Assembly: GCA_012103255.1 (NCBI GenBank)
Contig: WLXD01000002.1
Span: forward strand, 1-64,000
Direction: 5' to 3'
Length of the DNA stretch: 64,000 nt
Source of the DNA: Acidobacteriota bacterium
GTDB taxonomy: Bacteria > Acidobacteriota > UBA890 > WLXD01
Shown piece by piece: positions 25,955 through 34,880 of the stretch. The notes beneath the pieces are model-generated. The model was not told where the DNA came from. It ran no database searches and worked only from the letters and a program-made list of their open reading frames with translations. Position 1 is the stretch's first letter, and every line of letters starts with the position of its first letter. The position numbers and the translations under genes were made by a program.

Positions 25955-28672
25955 GTGCCGACTCGATACCGACTCAAGAATCATCAACTTGCGGCAGAGC
26001 TGGCCAAGAAGCGGCACAGCCAGAACCGCTGGGCTGATGTTCTGGGTGTCGGTCGGGCGCATCTTTCGCTTCTGGTGAACGGTAAGCGACCCTATCCGTC
26101 CGAGGACACCCGCCGGAAGCTGCTCCAGGGACTCGACGTCCCCTTCTCGACTCTGTTCGAGATCGAGGAGGTGCCGATGCCCGGCAGCGACCGACCGCGT
26201 CACCACGCGTGGATGCCTCGGCCTGAACCGCCAGGAATCGTCATGCCACTCGAAAGCACCTTCCAGGAAATCCGCTACGCCCTGCGCACGATCGTGCTGC
26301 GGCCGATGTTCAGTCTCATCGTCGTCGTCATGCTCGCACTTGGAATCGCAGGCAACAGTGCGATGTTCTCCTGGGTGGACGGCATGCTGCTCCGTCCGCT
26401 ACGGGTCGAGCAGCCCGAACAGTGGGCGCAGCTCGGAATCGAAACCGCGAGCGGCTTCGTCTCGAGCTACTCATATCCAACGTTCATCGATCACCTGGCG
26501 ATGAACGAGGTCTTTGAGGAGATGTTCGCCATTCGGGTGTTCCCTGTGAGCTTCTCGAGTGGTGGAGAGAACACGAGGGCCAACGCCGCCATGGTGAACG
26601 GCGCCTATTTCCGCGCGCTTGGGGGCACCGCCGCGATCGGAAGGACGTTCAACGAGGCAGAGGATCGGGTCCCGGGAAACGAAACCGTCGCGGTTCTCGG
26701 GTACGGGTTCTGGCAGCGCCACTTTGCCGGTGATCCGGAAGTTGTCGGCACGGAGGTGTTGATCAACTCCCGCGCCTTCACAGTGATCGGCGTGATGCCC
26801 GAGAACTTCGGTTTTGCCCGAGTCGAGGTCGCCGCGGACATGTGGACTCCTCTTGTGATGCAGGAGGTCTTGCGTCCGGGGTCCGGCACACTGGAGTGTC
26901 GCGGGTGTGGGTTCCTGCAGGTGTCTGCGCGGGTGAAGCCTGGACTGACGATCGCGCAGGCCGACACTCGAATGAACGACACCCATGCCCGTCTGATCGA
27001 GGAATACCCGGATCAACTGAACCAGACGACGGTATCCGTGCGACCGGCGACGCGGGCCTATCTTGGGCCCATAGGTGACGCCATCACGGTGGTGTTTGCG
27101 GTTCTCATGGGTGTGATCGGTTCAGTGCTGCTCATCGCGTGCATCAACGTGGCGAACCTGCTTCTGGCACGGGGCGCGGACCGTAGCGGCGAGATGGCCG
27201 TGAGGGTCGCTCTTGGCGCAAGCCGGAGCCGCATCGTGAAGCAGTTGCTCACCGAGAGCCTGATTCTCTCCGCTGCCGCCGCCGCCCTCGGGATCGTGCT
27301 GGCGGCCTGGATCAACAACCTCTTGCTTTCTTTCCAGCCTCCAACGGCCACGCCGGTTTCGATCACGGTAGCGCTCGATGGGCGTGTGCTTCTGTTTACG
27401 ACGGTCATCGCGGTTGTGACTGGACTCGTCTTCGGCATCGTGCCCGCGCTGCGCGCAGCAGGCACGAACGTAGTCAGCGCGATTCATGGTGCCGGCCGCG
27501 TCTCGGGCGGCAATCGCCTCCGCAGCACTCTCGTCGTCATCCAGATCGCGACTTCCGTCGCGCTCCTGATCGGCGCTGGCCTGTTCGTGCGAAGTCTGCA
27601 GAACGCGACGACGATCGATCCCGGCTTCGACAGCGATCGCATGCTCCTTGCGACCGTGGACCCAGGATTGCAGGGCTATTCGACCGAAGACACCAGGGCG
27701 TTCTACGAGGAGCTTCTGCAGCGTCTCCAGGCGAATCAGAGTATTCAGCGCGCCGCCATGGCCGAGATGATGCCTATGTCGCTTGGCAATCAGCAGTGGG
27801 GAGCCTCGATCGAGGGGTACGACGCTGCCGAGAACGAGCGCATGAACCTCGACTACAACTACGTCGAAACCGGGTATTTCGAGACCATGGGGATCGCCCT
27901 GTTGCGCGGTCGAGACTTCGACGAGAACGACGATCCGGCAGGCACCGGCGCGATCATCGTCAACGAGACGATGGCTCGACGCTACTGGCCTGAAGGCGAT
28001 GCACTCGGTGGTGTCGTGCGTAGCGGCGGAATGGAAAGGACGGTGATCGGAGTGGTTGCCGACGCGAAGTACTACACACTCGGCGAAACGCCCATGCCCT
28101 TCATGTACTTCCCGTTCGGCCAGTCGACGCAGTCGTCGATGACGCTGCACGTCAGGGCCGAGAGCGATGTCGCGGCCGTTACCGCCGCGGTGCGGGGCGA
28201 AGTGCAAAGCATGGATGCGGCCATGCCGATCTTTGACATTCGGTCGCTCGAGGCTCAGATGTCCGTCGCATTGCTCCCGGCCCGGATGACAGCGGGTCTG
28301 CTGGCGGTCTTCGGAGGGTTCGCCCTGTTGCTCGCCGCGGTGGGGCTCTATGGAGTGATGGCCTACGTTGTTGGGCAGAGGACTCGCGAGATTGGTATTC
28401 GCATGGCGCTCGGCGCGCGGCAGGAAGGGGTGCTTCAGATGGTGATCGGAAGCGCCGCACGGCTTCTGGTGGTCGGCGCCTCCCTCGGTCTGCTCGCGGG
28501 CGTCGGCCTCGGTCAGGTGGCGCAAGGGGTGTTGTACGGTGTCGGCGCACTGGATCCGGTCGCGTTGATCGGCGCTCTTGGGATCATCAGCGCTGCCGTG
28601 ATGCTGGCGGCCTGGCTCCCGGCCCGGCGAGCGGCGCGAGTGAATCCCGTCGAGGCGCTTCGAGCAGACTGA
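25955..28672 (+). CDS. ADOP-type ABC permease with N-terminal XRE-like HTH
   Basis: A 905-residue protein from a GTG start preceded by GGAG at 6 bp. Residues about 12-62 look like an XRE-type helix-turn-helix (RWADVLGVGRAHLSLLVNGK). After a linker, M97 begins a typical orphan duplicated permease: first helix about 113-138 (LALGIAGNSAMFS), a MacB-type periplasmic domain, three helices about 380-500, then a second copy ending in an FtsX domain with three helices (770-900). No ATPase gene is adjacent. ATG 26243, with AGGA upstream, could start a free permease lacking the HTH. Fusion of a cytosolic DNA-binding domain to a MacB-like permease suggests a membrane-bound sensor or regulator, but this is inference. 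Confidence 0.82.
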   Translation: MPTRYRLKNHQLAAELAKKRHSQNRWADVLGVGRAHLSLLVNGKRPYPSEDTRRKLLQGLDVPFSTLFEIEEVPMPGSDRPRHHAWMPRPEPPGIVMPLESTFQEIRYALRTIVLRPMFSLIVVVMLALGIAGNSAMFSWVDGMLLRPLRVEQPEQWAQLGIETASGFVSSYSYPTFIDHLAMNEVFEEMFAIRVFPVSFSSGGENTRANAAMVNGAYFRALGGTAAIGRTFNEAEDRVPGNETVAVLGYGFWQRHFAGDPEVVGTEVLINSRAFTVIGVMPENFGFARVEVAADMWTPLVMQEVLRPGSGTLECRGCGFLQVSARVKPGLTIAQADTRMNDTHARLIEEYPDQLNQTTVSVRPATRAYLGPIGDAITVVFAVLMGVIGSVLLIACINVANLLLARGADRSGEMAVRVALGASRSRIVKQLLTESLILSAAAAALGIVLAAWINNLLLSFQPPTATPVSITVALDGRVLLFTTVIAVVTGLVFGIVPALRAAGTNVVSAIHGAGRVSGGNRLRSTLVVIQIATSVALLIGAGLFVRSLQNATTIDPGFDSDRMLLATVDPGLQGYSTEDTRAFYEELLQRLQANQSIQRAAMAEMMPMSLGNQQWGASIEGYDAAENERMNLDYNYVETGYFETMGIALLRGRDFDENDDPAGTGAIIVNETMARRYWPEGDALGGVVRSGGMERTVIGVVADAKYYTLGETPMPFMYFPFGQSTQSSMTLHVRAESDVAAVTAAVRGEVQSMDAAMPIFDIRSLEAQMSVALLPARMTAGLLAVFGGFALLLAAVGLYGVMAYVVGQRTREIGIRMALGARQEGVLQMVIGSAARLLVVGASLGLLAGVGLGQVAQGVLYGVGALDPVALIGALGIISAAVMLAAWLPARRAARVNPVEALRAD

Positions 28673-28699
28673 ACCGACTACGTTCGAGGGTCTGCGTTC

Positions 28700-28714
28700 T
28701 TTACATTTCTTTGC
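28700..28714 (-). promoter_or_regulatory. CpxR-box-like direct repeat
   Basis: On the minus strand the bases read GCAAA-GAAAT-GTAAA, one mismatch from the enterobacterial CpxR consensus GTAAA-N5-GTAAA. It lies 83 bp upstream of the CpxR-like response regulator, a suitable place for autoregulation. Confidence 0.45.
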
Positions 28715-28796
28715 GTGTCCCTCGGCGGGCGTATCTCGGGGCAATGCTAAGCTCGCTTGATAGGCTCCAACCGCTCCCCCGTCTGTCTGTCACGCA

Positions 28797-29510
28797 ATGT
28801 CTGAACAGCGCATTCTCGTTATCGATGACGACCACGAACTGTGCGAACTCGTTACCGAGTACGTCAGCGCGGAAGGTTTCGATATCGACACGGTGCACGA
28901 CGGGGAAACCGGTCTTAGCCAGGCGCTCGCAGGCGACTACGCGTTGGTTCTCCTGGACGTGATGCTTCCGGGTGCAAATGGTTTCGAGGTGCTGAGTCGG
29001 CTGCGGAAGACATCGAATCTTCCCGTGATCATGCTTACGGCTCGTGGCGACGATGTCGATCGGATCGTGGGACTTGAGATGGGTGCCGACGATTACCTCC
29101 CGAAGCCGTTCAATCCACGCGAACTCGTCGCGCGAGTCCGGGCGATTCTCCGGCGTGCGGACGCGCCAGCCGATGGCCGCGCACTCATCGAGGTGGGCGA
29201 TGTGCGACTCGATTCTGGTGCCCGCACGGTATCGGTCAACGACGATGAATTACGCGTCACCGCCGTCGAGTTCGAGGTTCTCGAGCGACTCCTGCGGGCA
29301 GCGGGAAGCATCGTGTCACGCGAGCAACTGACCCGCGACGTGCTCGACCGGGAATACTCCGCGCTCGACCGCGCCATCGACATGCATGTTTCGAACCTGC
29401 GAAAGAAGCTGGGAGCGGAATACGAGGGCGCAGAACGAATCAAGACGGTGCGCGGCGTCGGATATGTCTACACGTTGCCGCGCTCCGAATCGCCCGAGGA
29501 GTCCGCATGA
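28797..29510 (+). CDS. OmpR-family response regulator, CpxR-like
   Basis: A 237-residue regulator with a receiver domain (acidic D10-D12, phospho-acceptor D54 in LLDVMLPG, K103 in YLPKPFNPRELVARVRAILR) and a C-terminal winged-helix DNA-binding domain. The receiver segment PVIMLTARG...GADDYLPKPF is closest to CpxR among the regulators I know. It overlaps the histidine-kinase gene by 4 bp and has a CpxR-box-like site upstream. The likely role is control of envelope-stress genes. Confidence 0.9.
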   Translation: MSEQRILVIDDDHELCELVTEYVSAEGFDIDTVHDGETGLSQALAGDYALVLLDVMLPGANGFEVLSRLRKTSNLPVIMLTARGDDVDRIVGLEMGADDYLPKPFNPRELVARVRAILRRADAPADGRALIEVGDVRLDSGARTVSVNDDELRVTAVEFEVLERLLRAAGSIVSREQLTRDVLDREYSALDRAIDMHVSNLRKKLGAEYEGAERIKTVRGVGYVYTLPRSESPEESA

Positions 29511-30874
29511 ATCGACTCTTCTTCAAGATCTTTATCTCGTTCTGGTTGGCCATGGCTCTGGTCTGGTCTGCTGGTCTTCTGCGCACGCAGCTCAGCCGGG
29601 ACGACGAGCTACGCGCGCGGTTCGCCGCGCTGACCGATCAACGTCTGATCGTTGCCGGCCGCGTGGCGGTCGGCACACGAGGGGCGCCGGAGTTCTTCGA
29701 GGAGTTCAAGAGCGAGATCGAGCAGCAGGGTGCTCCGTATCCCTTGGTCTTCGATGACACCGGACTCGAAGTTACGGGCCGTGAGGCTCCGGCCGCGGCT
29801 CACGACCTCGCCATGACGGTTCTCGAAACCCGAGAGCCGGACCGCGTGTTTCTGCAGAGCGGCGGCGTCTGGGCGGGCCTCAGTTTCGAGCGAGAAGGCC
29901 TCGTTTACGCGGTGGTGCAGCAAATACCCAGTCGACTCGATTACCCGGAGCGGGCCTGGTACCCGAGAGCGGTCGAGTGGATCGCAATCCTGCTGTCGTC
30001 TGGGTTGGTCTGTTTCGCCCTGGCCCGGTATCTCGTGTCGCCGGTCACGACGCTGCGAGACGCGACGCGTTCGATCGCGCAAGGCGATCTGGGCGTTCGG
30101 GTCGGTGGTCAACTGGGTCGCCGGCGTGATGAGCTGTCCGAGCTCGGTGAGGACTTTGACTTCATGGCCGGGCGTCTCGAGGACCTCTTGGCTCACCAAC
30201 GCCAGCTCCTTAGTGACATCTCGCATGAACTTCGTTCGCCGCTGGCCCGCTTGAGCGTGGCTCTTGGCCTGGCTCGGCAGAAGTCTGGTGACACTGCGAC
30301 GGACTCGCTGGAGCGGATCGAGCAGGAGTCCGAGCGGCTGAACTCCATGATTGGGGAACTTCTGACCCTGACGCGACTGGACGATCCTCGAAATCTGCCG
30401 GAACGGCACATGGTCGATCTTGCTGCGATCGTGAAGGAAATCGCCGAAAACGGCGACTACGAAGCGCGCGCCCGCGGTCGTGGCGTCGAGATTGTGGCGA
30501 CTATCGATGCCACCATCGATGGGTATGGGGACCTGCTGACACGCGCCGTGGACAACGTCGTCCGGAACGCCATCCGATACACGCCAGAAAACACCGCGGT
30601 TTCGGTTTCCATGCGGGGTGCTGCCGGCCGAGGCGTGGTGATTACGGTGCACGACAAGGGACCGGGAGTGCCCGAAGAAGCACTCGGCTCCCTGTTCGAG
30701 CCCTTCTACCGTGTCGGCGATGCCAGAGACCGCGCCTCCGGCGGGACGGGGCTAGGCCTATCGATTAGCGAGCGGGCGGTTCGGGCCCACGGCGGCAGCA
30801 TCGTTGCACGGAACGCCGAACCAACCGGTCTTGAGATCGAGATCCGACTACCCGGTGCGGTGACGGGCGACTGA
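29507..30874 (+). CDS. Sensor histidine kinase, CpxA-like
   Basis: Inner-membrane sensor of 455 residues: helix 1 (about 7-25), a periplasmic domain of about 130 residues, helix 2 (about 158-180), HAMP, then a dimerisation domain with phospho-acceptor H240 in SDISHELRSPLARL. The ATPase domain has the N box (DNVVRNAIRY), G1 (HDKGPGVPEE) and G2 (GGTGLGLSI). The residues around the His match CpxA (SDISHELRTPL). It is translationally coupled to the response regulator. The sensed signal is not evident, since the periplasmic domain is divergent. Confidence 0.9.
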   Translation: MNRLFFKIFISFWLAMALVWSAGLLRTQLSRDDELRARFAALTDQRLIVAGRVAVGTRGAPEFFEEFKSEIEQQGAPYPLVFDDTGLEVTGREAPAAAHDLAMTVLETREPDRVFLQSGGVWAGLSFEREGLVYAVVQQIPSRLDYPERAWYPRAVEWIAILLSSGLVCFALARYLVSPVTTLRDATRSIAQGDLGVRVGGQLGRRRDELSELGEDFDFMAGRLEDLLAHQRQLLSDISHELRSPLARLSVALGLARQKSGDTATDSLERIEQESERLNSMIGELLTLTRLDDPRNLPERHMVDLAAIVKEIAENGDYEARARGRGVEIVATIDATIDGYGDLLTRAVDNVVRNAIRYTPENTAVSVSMRGAAGRGVVITVHDKGPGVPEEALGSLFEPFYRVGDARDRASGGTGLGLSISERAVRAHGGSIVARNAEPTGLEIEIRLPGAVTGD

Positions 30875-30891
30875 ATGGGGTCGAGCCGTTT

Positions 30892-30911
30892 CCTCGATGG
30901 GAAAGTCGAGG
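30892..30911. terminator. Stem-loop after the two-component genes
   Basis: CCTCGA and TCGAGG form a 6-bp stem around an 8-base loop, 18 bp after the kinase stop. No T-run follows, so it is at most a weak terminator. Confidence 0.25.
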
Positions 30912-30980
30912 GGACTTGCGCATCCCTAGCCCACTCAGGGCAGAATAGGCGCAACACGCGATTCCTCACTCGGAGCTTCC

Positions 30981-31838
30981 ATGCCACCGGCCTCGAATTG
31001 GTCCCCTCGCGGGTTGTACACCTTCGGTCTTCTCGCCGCGATCTCCGTCAGTGCAACGATAGGCGCCCAGGAACGGGCCTATCGAGGCCGTGATGGGAGT
31101 CTGCTCGAACTGACAGACGACCAGGTTCTCGCCGTTTTGCAAGACGGAGAGATACTCGCCGATCAGGCCCTTGGCTCCGGGACAACCGGCGTCCGGCGCC
31201 TCGAACTGAATCTCGACGGCGTAGTGCTGCGCGCCGTGTTCCGGCACGTCGACAGGTACGAGACCGACCTCCGGATGCGCGACGGCACGAACTACGCAGG
31301 CTTCTACGACCGATACTCGGCTGAGTGCGCCGCGTACGAACTCGGGGTGATGTTGGGTCTCGACATGATCCCGCCAGCGGCATTGCGACGGGTTTCAGGT
31401 GATCCCGGATCGGTTCAGCTCTGGGTCGAAGATGCCATGACCGAGGGCGACCGCGGCGAGCGGGGTCTGGAGCCACCGGATACGGCCCTGTGGAGCCGAC
31501 AGCAAGCGATTCTGCGAGGCTTCGATGCCCTGATCGCTAACCACGATCGGAACACCGGTAACAGCCTCATTGATCCAGATTGGAATCTCTGGCTCATCGA
31601 CCATTCGCGCGCCTTCCAGGTTCCGCGAGGCCGTGTTTCGTACGATCGCGTGAATCAACTCCCGCGCGAGTTCTGGAATGCGATCGTCAACCTCGACGTA
31701 GATGAAGCCCGGAACAGGCTCGGCGACTATCTAGACAGGTCTCAGATCCGGGCGCTGTTCGGACGGCATCAGGAGCTGATCGCGCACGTCGAGAACCTGA
31801 TCGCCCAGCGGGGCACAGAAGCCGTACTGATCGACTGA
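30981..31838 (+). CDS. Exported PI3/4-kinase-like protein
   Basis: A 285-residue protein with an N-terminal hydrophobic stretch (about 11-29, ending TIGAQ) that looks like a signal peptide, followed by a domain resembling the PI3/4-kinase-like fold. The catalytic loop is NHDRNTGN (187-194, D189 and N194) and the metal motif is IDHSRAF (206-212, D207). A helix-C glutamate candidate is E115 or E120 in AECAAYELG. The strand that should supply the ATP-binding lysine reads AVFRHV, with Arg at 88. It could be an atypical secreted kinase or a pseudokinase. GGAG lies 5 bp before the ATG. It follows the CpxRA-like genes on the same strand, 106 bp away. Confidence 0.65.
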   Translation: MPPASNWSPRGLYTFGLLAAISVSATIGAQERAYRGRDGSLLELTDDQVLAVLQDGEILADQALGSGTTGVRRLELNLDGVVLRAVFRHVDRYETDLRMRDGTNYAGFYDRYSAECAAYELGVMLGLDMIPPAALRRVSGDPGSVQLWVEDAMTEGDRGERGLEPPDTALWSRQQAILRGFDALIANHDRNTGNSLIDPDWNLWLIDHSRAFQVPRGRVSYDRVNQLPREFWNAIVNLDVDEARNRLGDYLDRSQIRALFGRHQELIAHVENLIAQRGTEAVLID

Positions 31839-31845
31839 GTTCCGC

Positions 31846-33447
31846 CTACCGGAAAGGACCGCGTCCAGGCTGCGTGATCTCGAATCCTTCGTGATCCTTG
31901 GCCGATCGCACCATGTCGCGAACGTCCTGAAGAAGGGCACGAGCGTCGTAGATGATCCCGTCCTTGATGGTGTACTTCACGCTACCAACTCGCTCCACCT
32001 CATTAGCATCGCTGAGCCTGATGGCACCCATGCCGTAGAGGGTCTTCAGGTTGGCAAGGGGGTTCTCGTCGAGCACGACGAAGTCCGCATACTTTCCGAC
32101 TTCGATCGTCCCCACCTGATCGGCGACTCCGAGCGCCTCCGCACCGTGCAGCGTGGCCGATCGCAAGATCTCAAGTGGGTGAAAACCTGCCTCGCGCAGC
32201 AATTCCATCTCACGCACGAAAGAGAAGCCGTAGAGATTGTACGAATAGCCTGAGTCCGTCCCGATCGCGACACGGCCGCCGCGATTCTTGTACTCATTCA
32301 CAAACGTGAACCACAGCTGGTAGTTCTTCTTCCAGGCGACCTCCTCCTCAGTTCCCCAGTCGAACCAGTAGGAAGCGTGCGCCGCGCGGTTGGGCGAGTA
32401 GAACCGCCAGAGCGAGGGCAGCGTGTGCTCCTCGTGCCATTCTGCGCGCGCCATCCTCATGAAGTCGCGCGTCGTCTCGTACGCGACGAAGGTGGGCACG
32501 AGGGTGAAGTCGAGCTCCAGCAACTCGTTCATCACCGCGTTCCAGTGGTCGGAGTGCGGCGGCGCGGCTTGCTCCCACAACCGTCCGGCCTCCGAGAAGC
32601 GATCCTGTTCGTTGTTGTAGTCGTAGTCGAGAGGGTAGTTCTGCACCACGCGATCGGTGAAGAGAGCCTCGGGCAGACCGTACCAATGCTGCATCGAGGT
32701 GAGGCCAAGGCGCGCAGAATCAATGACGTTCATCCACGCCACATTCAACTGCGCGTGATGCATGGTCGAATAGAGGCCCCGCTCTCCTGCGGTCTCGAGC
32801 GCAGCCTGCATGATGTCCGGTCGCATACCGAAGAACTTGATTCCATGGGCACCGAGATCCGCCATCTCCGCGACCCATGCTCGCGCCTGCTCAGGCGTCG
32901 AAATCGGACCATCGTGCCCCTGGCCAAAGCCGGCAGACGGAAGAAGCCGTGGCGCCACGATCTGGTTCTGTGCGCTGCGTTCCTGGTGCTCCAGCATCCA
33001 ACCGATGCCATTGCCGCTACCCGGATCAGCGCTCGTGGTAATCCCGTGAGCCATCCAGAGCTTCAGGATGTATTCGGCGGGAGTGCTCGGCCCCGAAAGA
33101 TGGCCATGCAGGTCAACGAAACCGGGCAGCACGAAATGCCCCTCGAGCTCGATCTCGTGTCCATCCGGACCCAGCACGGGGCGACGTCGAGGATCAATCG
33201 GGACTCCGGGGAAACCAACGTCGACGATGTCGACGATACGGTTGTTCTCCACCACGATGTCCACCGGACTACGCGGAGGCGCCCCGCTCCCATCGATCAG
33301 TGTGGCGCCCCGGAGAATGAGTCGGGAATACGGTCCGTTGCCTTCGGTGCGTTCGGGGGCTGCGGGGTTCTGTCCGAATGCGCTCGAGGCCATGACTCCG
33401 AACAGGGCGAATGTGATGAGCCCGAGAAATCGCGAGGTACGTCGCAT
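31846..33447 (-). CDS. Secreted metal-dependent amidohydrolase
   Basis: A 533-residue amidohydrolase of the imidazolonepropionase/prolidase-like group with a signal peptide (cleavage after SSAFGQ, about 26). Metal-binding HGH is at H114/H116, histidines follow in MHHAQ and MQHWYG, and the catalytic Asp is in AIGTDSGYS near 397. Homologues are often annotated as Xaa-Pro dipeptidases or cyclic-imide hydrolases, so the true substrate is open. The gene starts 12 bp after the sugar-dehydrogenase stop, so the two are co-transcribed. Confidence 0.83.
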   Translation of the reverse strand: MRRTSRFLGLITFALFGVMASSAFGQNPAAPERTEGNGPYSRLILRGATLIDGSGAPPRSPVDIVVENNRIVDIVDVGFPGVPIDPRRRPVLGPDGHEIELEGHFVLPGFVDLHGHLSGPSTPAEYILKLWMAHGITTSADPGSGNGIGWMLEHQERSAQNQIVAPRLLPSAGFGQGHDGPISTPEQARAWVAEMADLGAHGIKFFGMRPDIMQAALETAGERGLYSTMHHAQLNVAWMNVIDSARLGLTSMQHWYGLPEALFTDRVVQNYPLDYDYNNEQDRFSEAGRLWEQAAPPHSDHWNAVMNELLELDFTLVPTFVAYETTRDFMRMARAEWHEEHTLPSLWRFYSPNRAAHASYWFDWGTEEEVAWKKNYQLWFTFVNEYKNRGGRVAIGTDSGYSYNLYGFSFVREMELLREAGFHPLEILRSATLHGAEALGVADQVGTIEVGKYADFVVLDENPLANLKTLYGMGAIRLSDANEVERVGSVKYTIKDGIIYDARALLQDVRDMVRSAKDHEGFEITQPGRGPFR

Positions 33448-33459
33448 GGGCGGAATCTC

Positions 33460-34800
33460 CTAGTTGCCGGCAGCGCGGAGACGCCAGATCTGGCCGCCGG
33501 CGTCGTCGATGATGTAGAGACTCCCGTCTGGGCCTTCCGCCAGGCCCGTGGGACGATGCGCCGCGTCGCGCGGGCTCATGATTTCGCCTTCGGCCGCGAA
33601 GCTGTCTGCAACGACCTCGTAGTCGCCAGAGGGGCTACCGTTCGCAAACGGAACAAACACCACGTTGTACCCGGCCTGCGCGAACGGCATGCGATTCCAG
33701 GAACCGTGGAAGGCGACGAAAGCGCCGCCGCGATAGCGCTCGGGGAGCCCTGCACCCCGGTAGAAGTGCAAGTCGTTTGGTGCCCAATGCGCCGGAAACG
33801 CGAGAAGCGTGGGCGCAGTATCCGCGCAGCGGCCCAGGGCAACACCGTCACCTCCGTACTCGGGGGCAAGTACCTTCTGATCGGTGTTCGGGTCGTGATA
33901 GCAGTAGGGCCACCCGAAGTCGTCGCCGTCACCCACTCGGAACATCTCCTCCGACGGAATCTCTGCAGACTGCTCGGTACTGAACATCTCGCCCCAGAGA
34001 TCGAACAGTGAATCGCGACCGTGCTGAAGCGCGTACAGCGCCGACACGTCATGGTTCCAATCCAGGGCCATCGCGTTGCGGATGCCCGTGCCATAGCGCC
34101 GGCCATCCGCCCCGTGTTCCTGCTCGAGATCGCCGGCCGCATATACCCAGATACCAGCCTGCAGTTCCAATTGGCTGCAGGGCTCCTCACCCATTGAGCC
34201 AGGGGTTCTCATGTCCACCTGACAGGCGTTGGACGGAGCACCGACGTTTACGTACAGATTGCCGCTATCGTCGAACGTCATCGGCTTCGACGCGTGTTGT
34301 CCCTGCTGCGGGAAACCCCATACCACTCGTTCGGGTTGGCCGGTCGGCACAAGCTCCTCGGTCGCCCGGGCCACACGCCAGATCTCGGTGGTCGACGCGT
34401 AGTACAGGTAGCCATCGTGCAGGGCGATACCTGTCTCGCCTACTTCATTGACTGCCTCTTGTTGATCGGCAACGCCGTCTCCGTCGGTGTCACGTAGGGC
34501 GTAGACCCCAGCAGGCGCGTCGATCACGATTTCGCCCTCTGGATTACGGCGACGGATAGCCTGTCGGGCCACATACAGGTCGCCGTTGTCGGCAACCGCG
34601 GCGTGCCTCGGGCGACCCAGGTCTGCCGCAAAAACCGTCGCGCAGAGGTCATCGGCGAGCGCAATGCCCCCGTCGTCGACCGCGCACTCGAACGTCGGAC
34701 TTGGCGCGGTCACCGGCGAAGCCGGTTCGTTCGCAGCCGGAGCGCAGCCGGCGGCGAGAAGTAGAACGAGAACGGACAGACAGCGCGAGCGGTTGATCAT
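33460..34800 (-). CDS. PQQ-dependent sugar dehydrogenase-like lipoprotein
   Basis: A 446-residue protein with a lipoprotein signal (LVLLLAAGC, lipid Cys 19). The rest is a six-bladed propeller of the soluble aldose/glucose dehydrogenase class, with blade motifs such as GIRNAMALDW, GWPYCYHDPNTD, FPAHWAPNDLHFY and AFHGSWNR, and a closing RPTGLAEGPDGSLYIIDD. Such enzymes use PQQ to oxidise sugars or alcohols in the periplasm. Some relatives lack PQQ chemistry, so the activity is probable but not certain. The gene heads a two-gene unit with the amidohydrolase, 80 bp after arcC. Confidence 0.82.
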   Translation of the reverse strand: MINRSRCLSVLVLLLAAGCAPAANEPASPVTAPSPTFECAVDDGGIALADDLCATVFAADLGRPRHAAVADNGDLYVARQAIRRRNPEGEIVIDAPAGVYALRDTDGDGVADQQEAVNEVGETGIALHDGYLYYASTTEIWRVARATEELVPTGQPERVVWGFPQQGQHASKPMTFDDSGNLYVNVGAPSNACQVDMRTPGSMGEEPCSQLELQAGIWVYAAGDLEQEHGADGRRYGTGIRNAMALDWNHDVSALYALQHGRDSLFDLWGEMFSTEQSAEIPSEEMFRVGDGDDFGWPYCYHDPNTDQKVLAPEYGGDGVALGRCADTAPTLLAFPAHWAPNDLHFYRGAGLPERYRGGAFVAFHGSWNRMPFAQAGYNVVFVPFANGSPSGDYEVVADSFAAEGEIMSPRDAAHRPTGLAEGPDGSLYIIDDAGGQIWRLRAAGN

Positions 34801-34880
34801 GGAACGGCCTCGTGCGGGACTTTGCGCGGGTTTGGATTGGCCGCGAATCTATCACGGTCAGGAGACCAACCCGGCGCTCG

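Noticed and set aside
27122-28744. 540-codon minus-strand frame opposite the permease
   Set aside because: Low-complexity Arg/His-rich translation, no family, fully antisense to a well-supported permease.
32377-34011. 544-codon open frame on the plus strand across the amidohydrolase and sugar-dehydrogenase genes
   Set aside because: It is antisense to two genes with clear motifs and signal peptides; the translation is Arg/His-rich with no recognisable domain, as expected for a GC-rich shadow frame.
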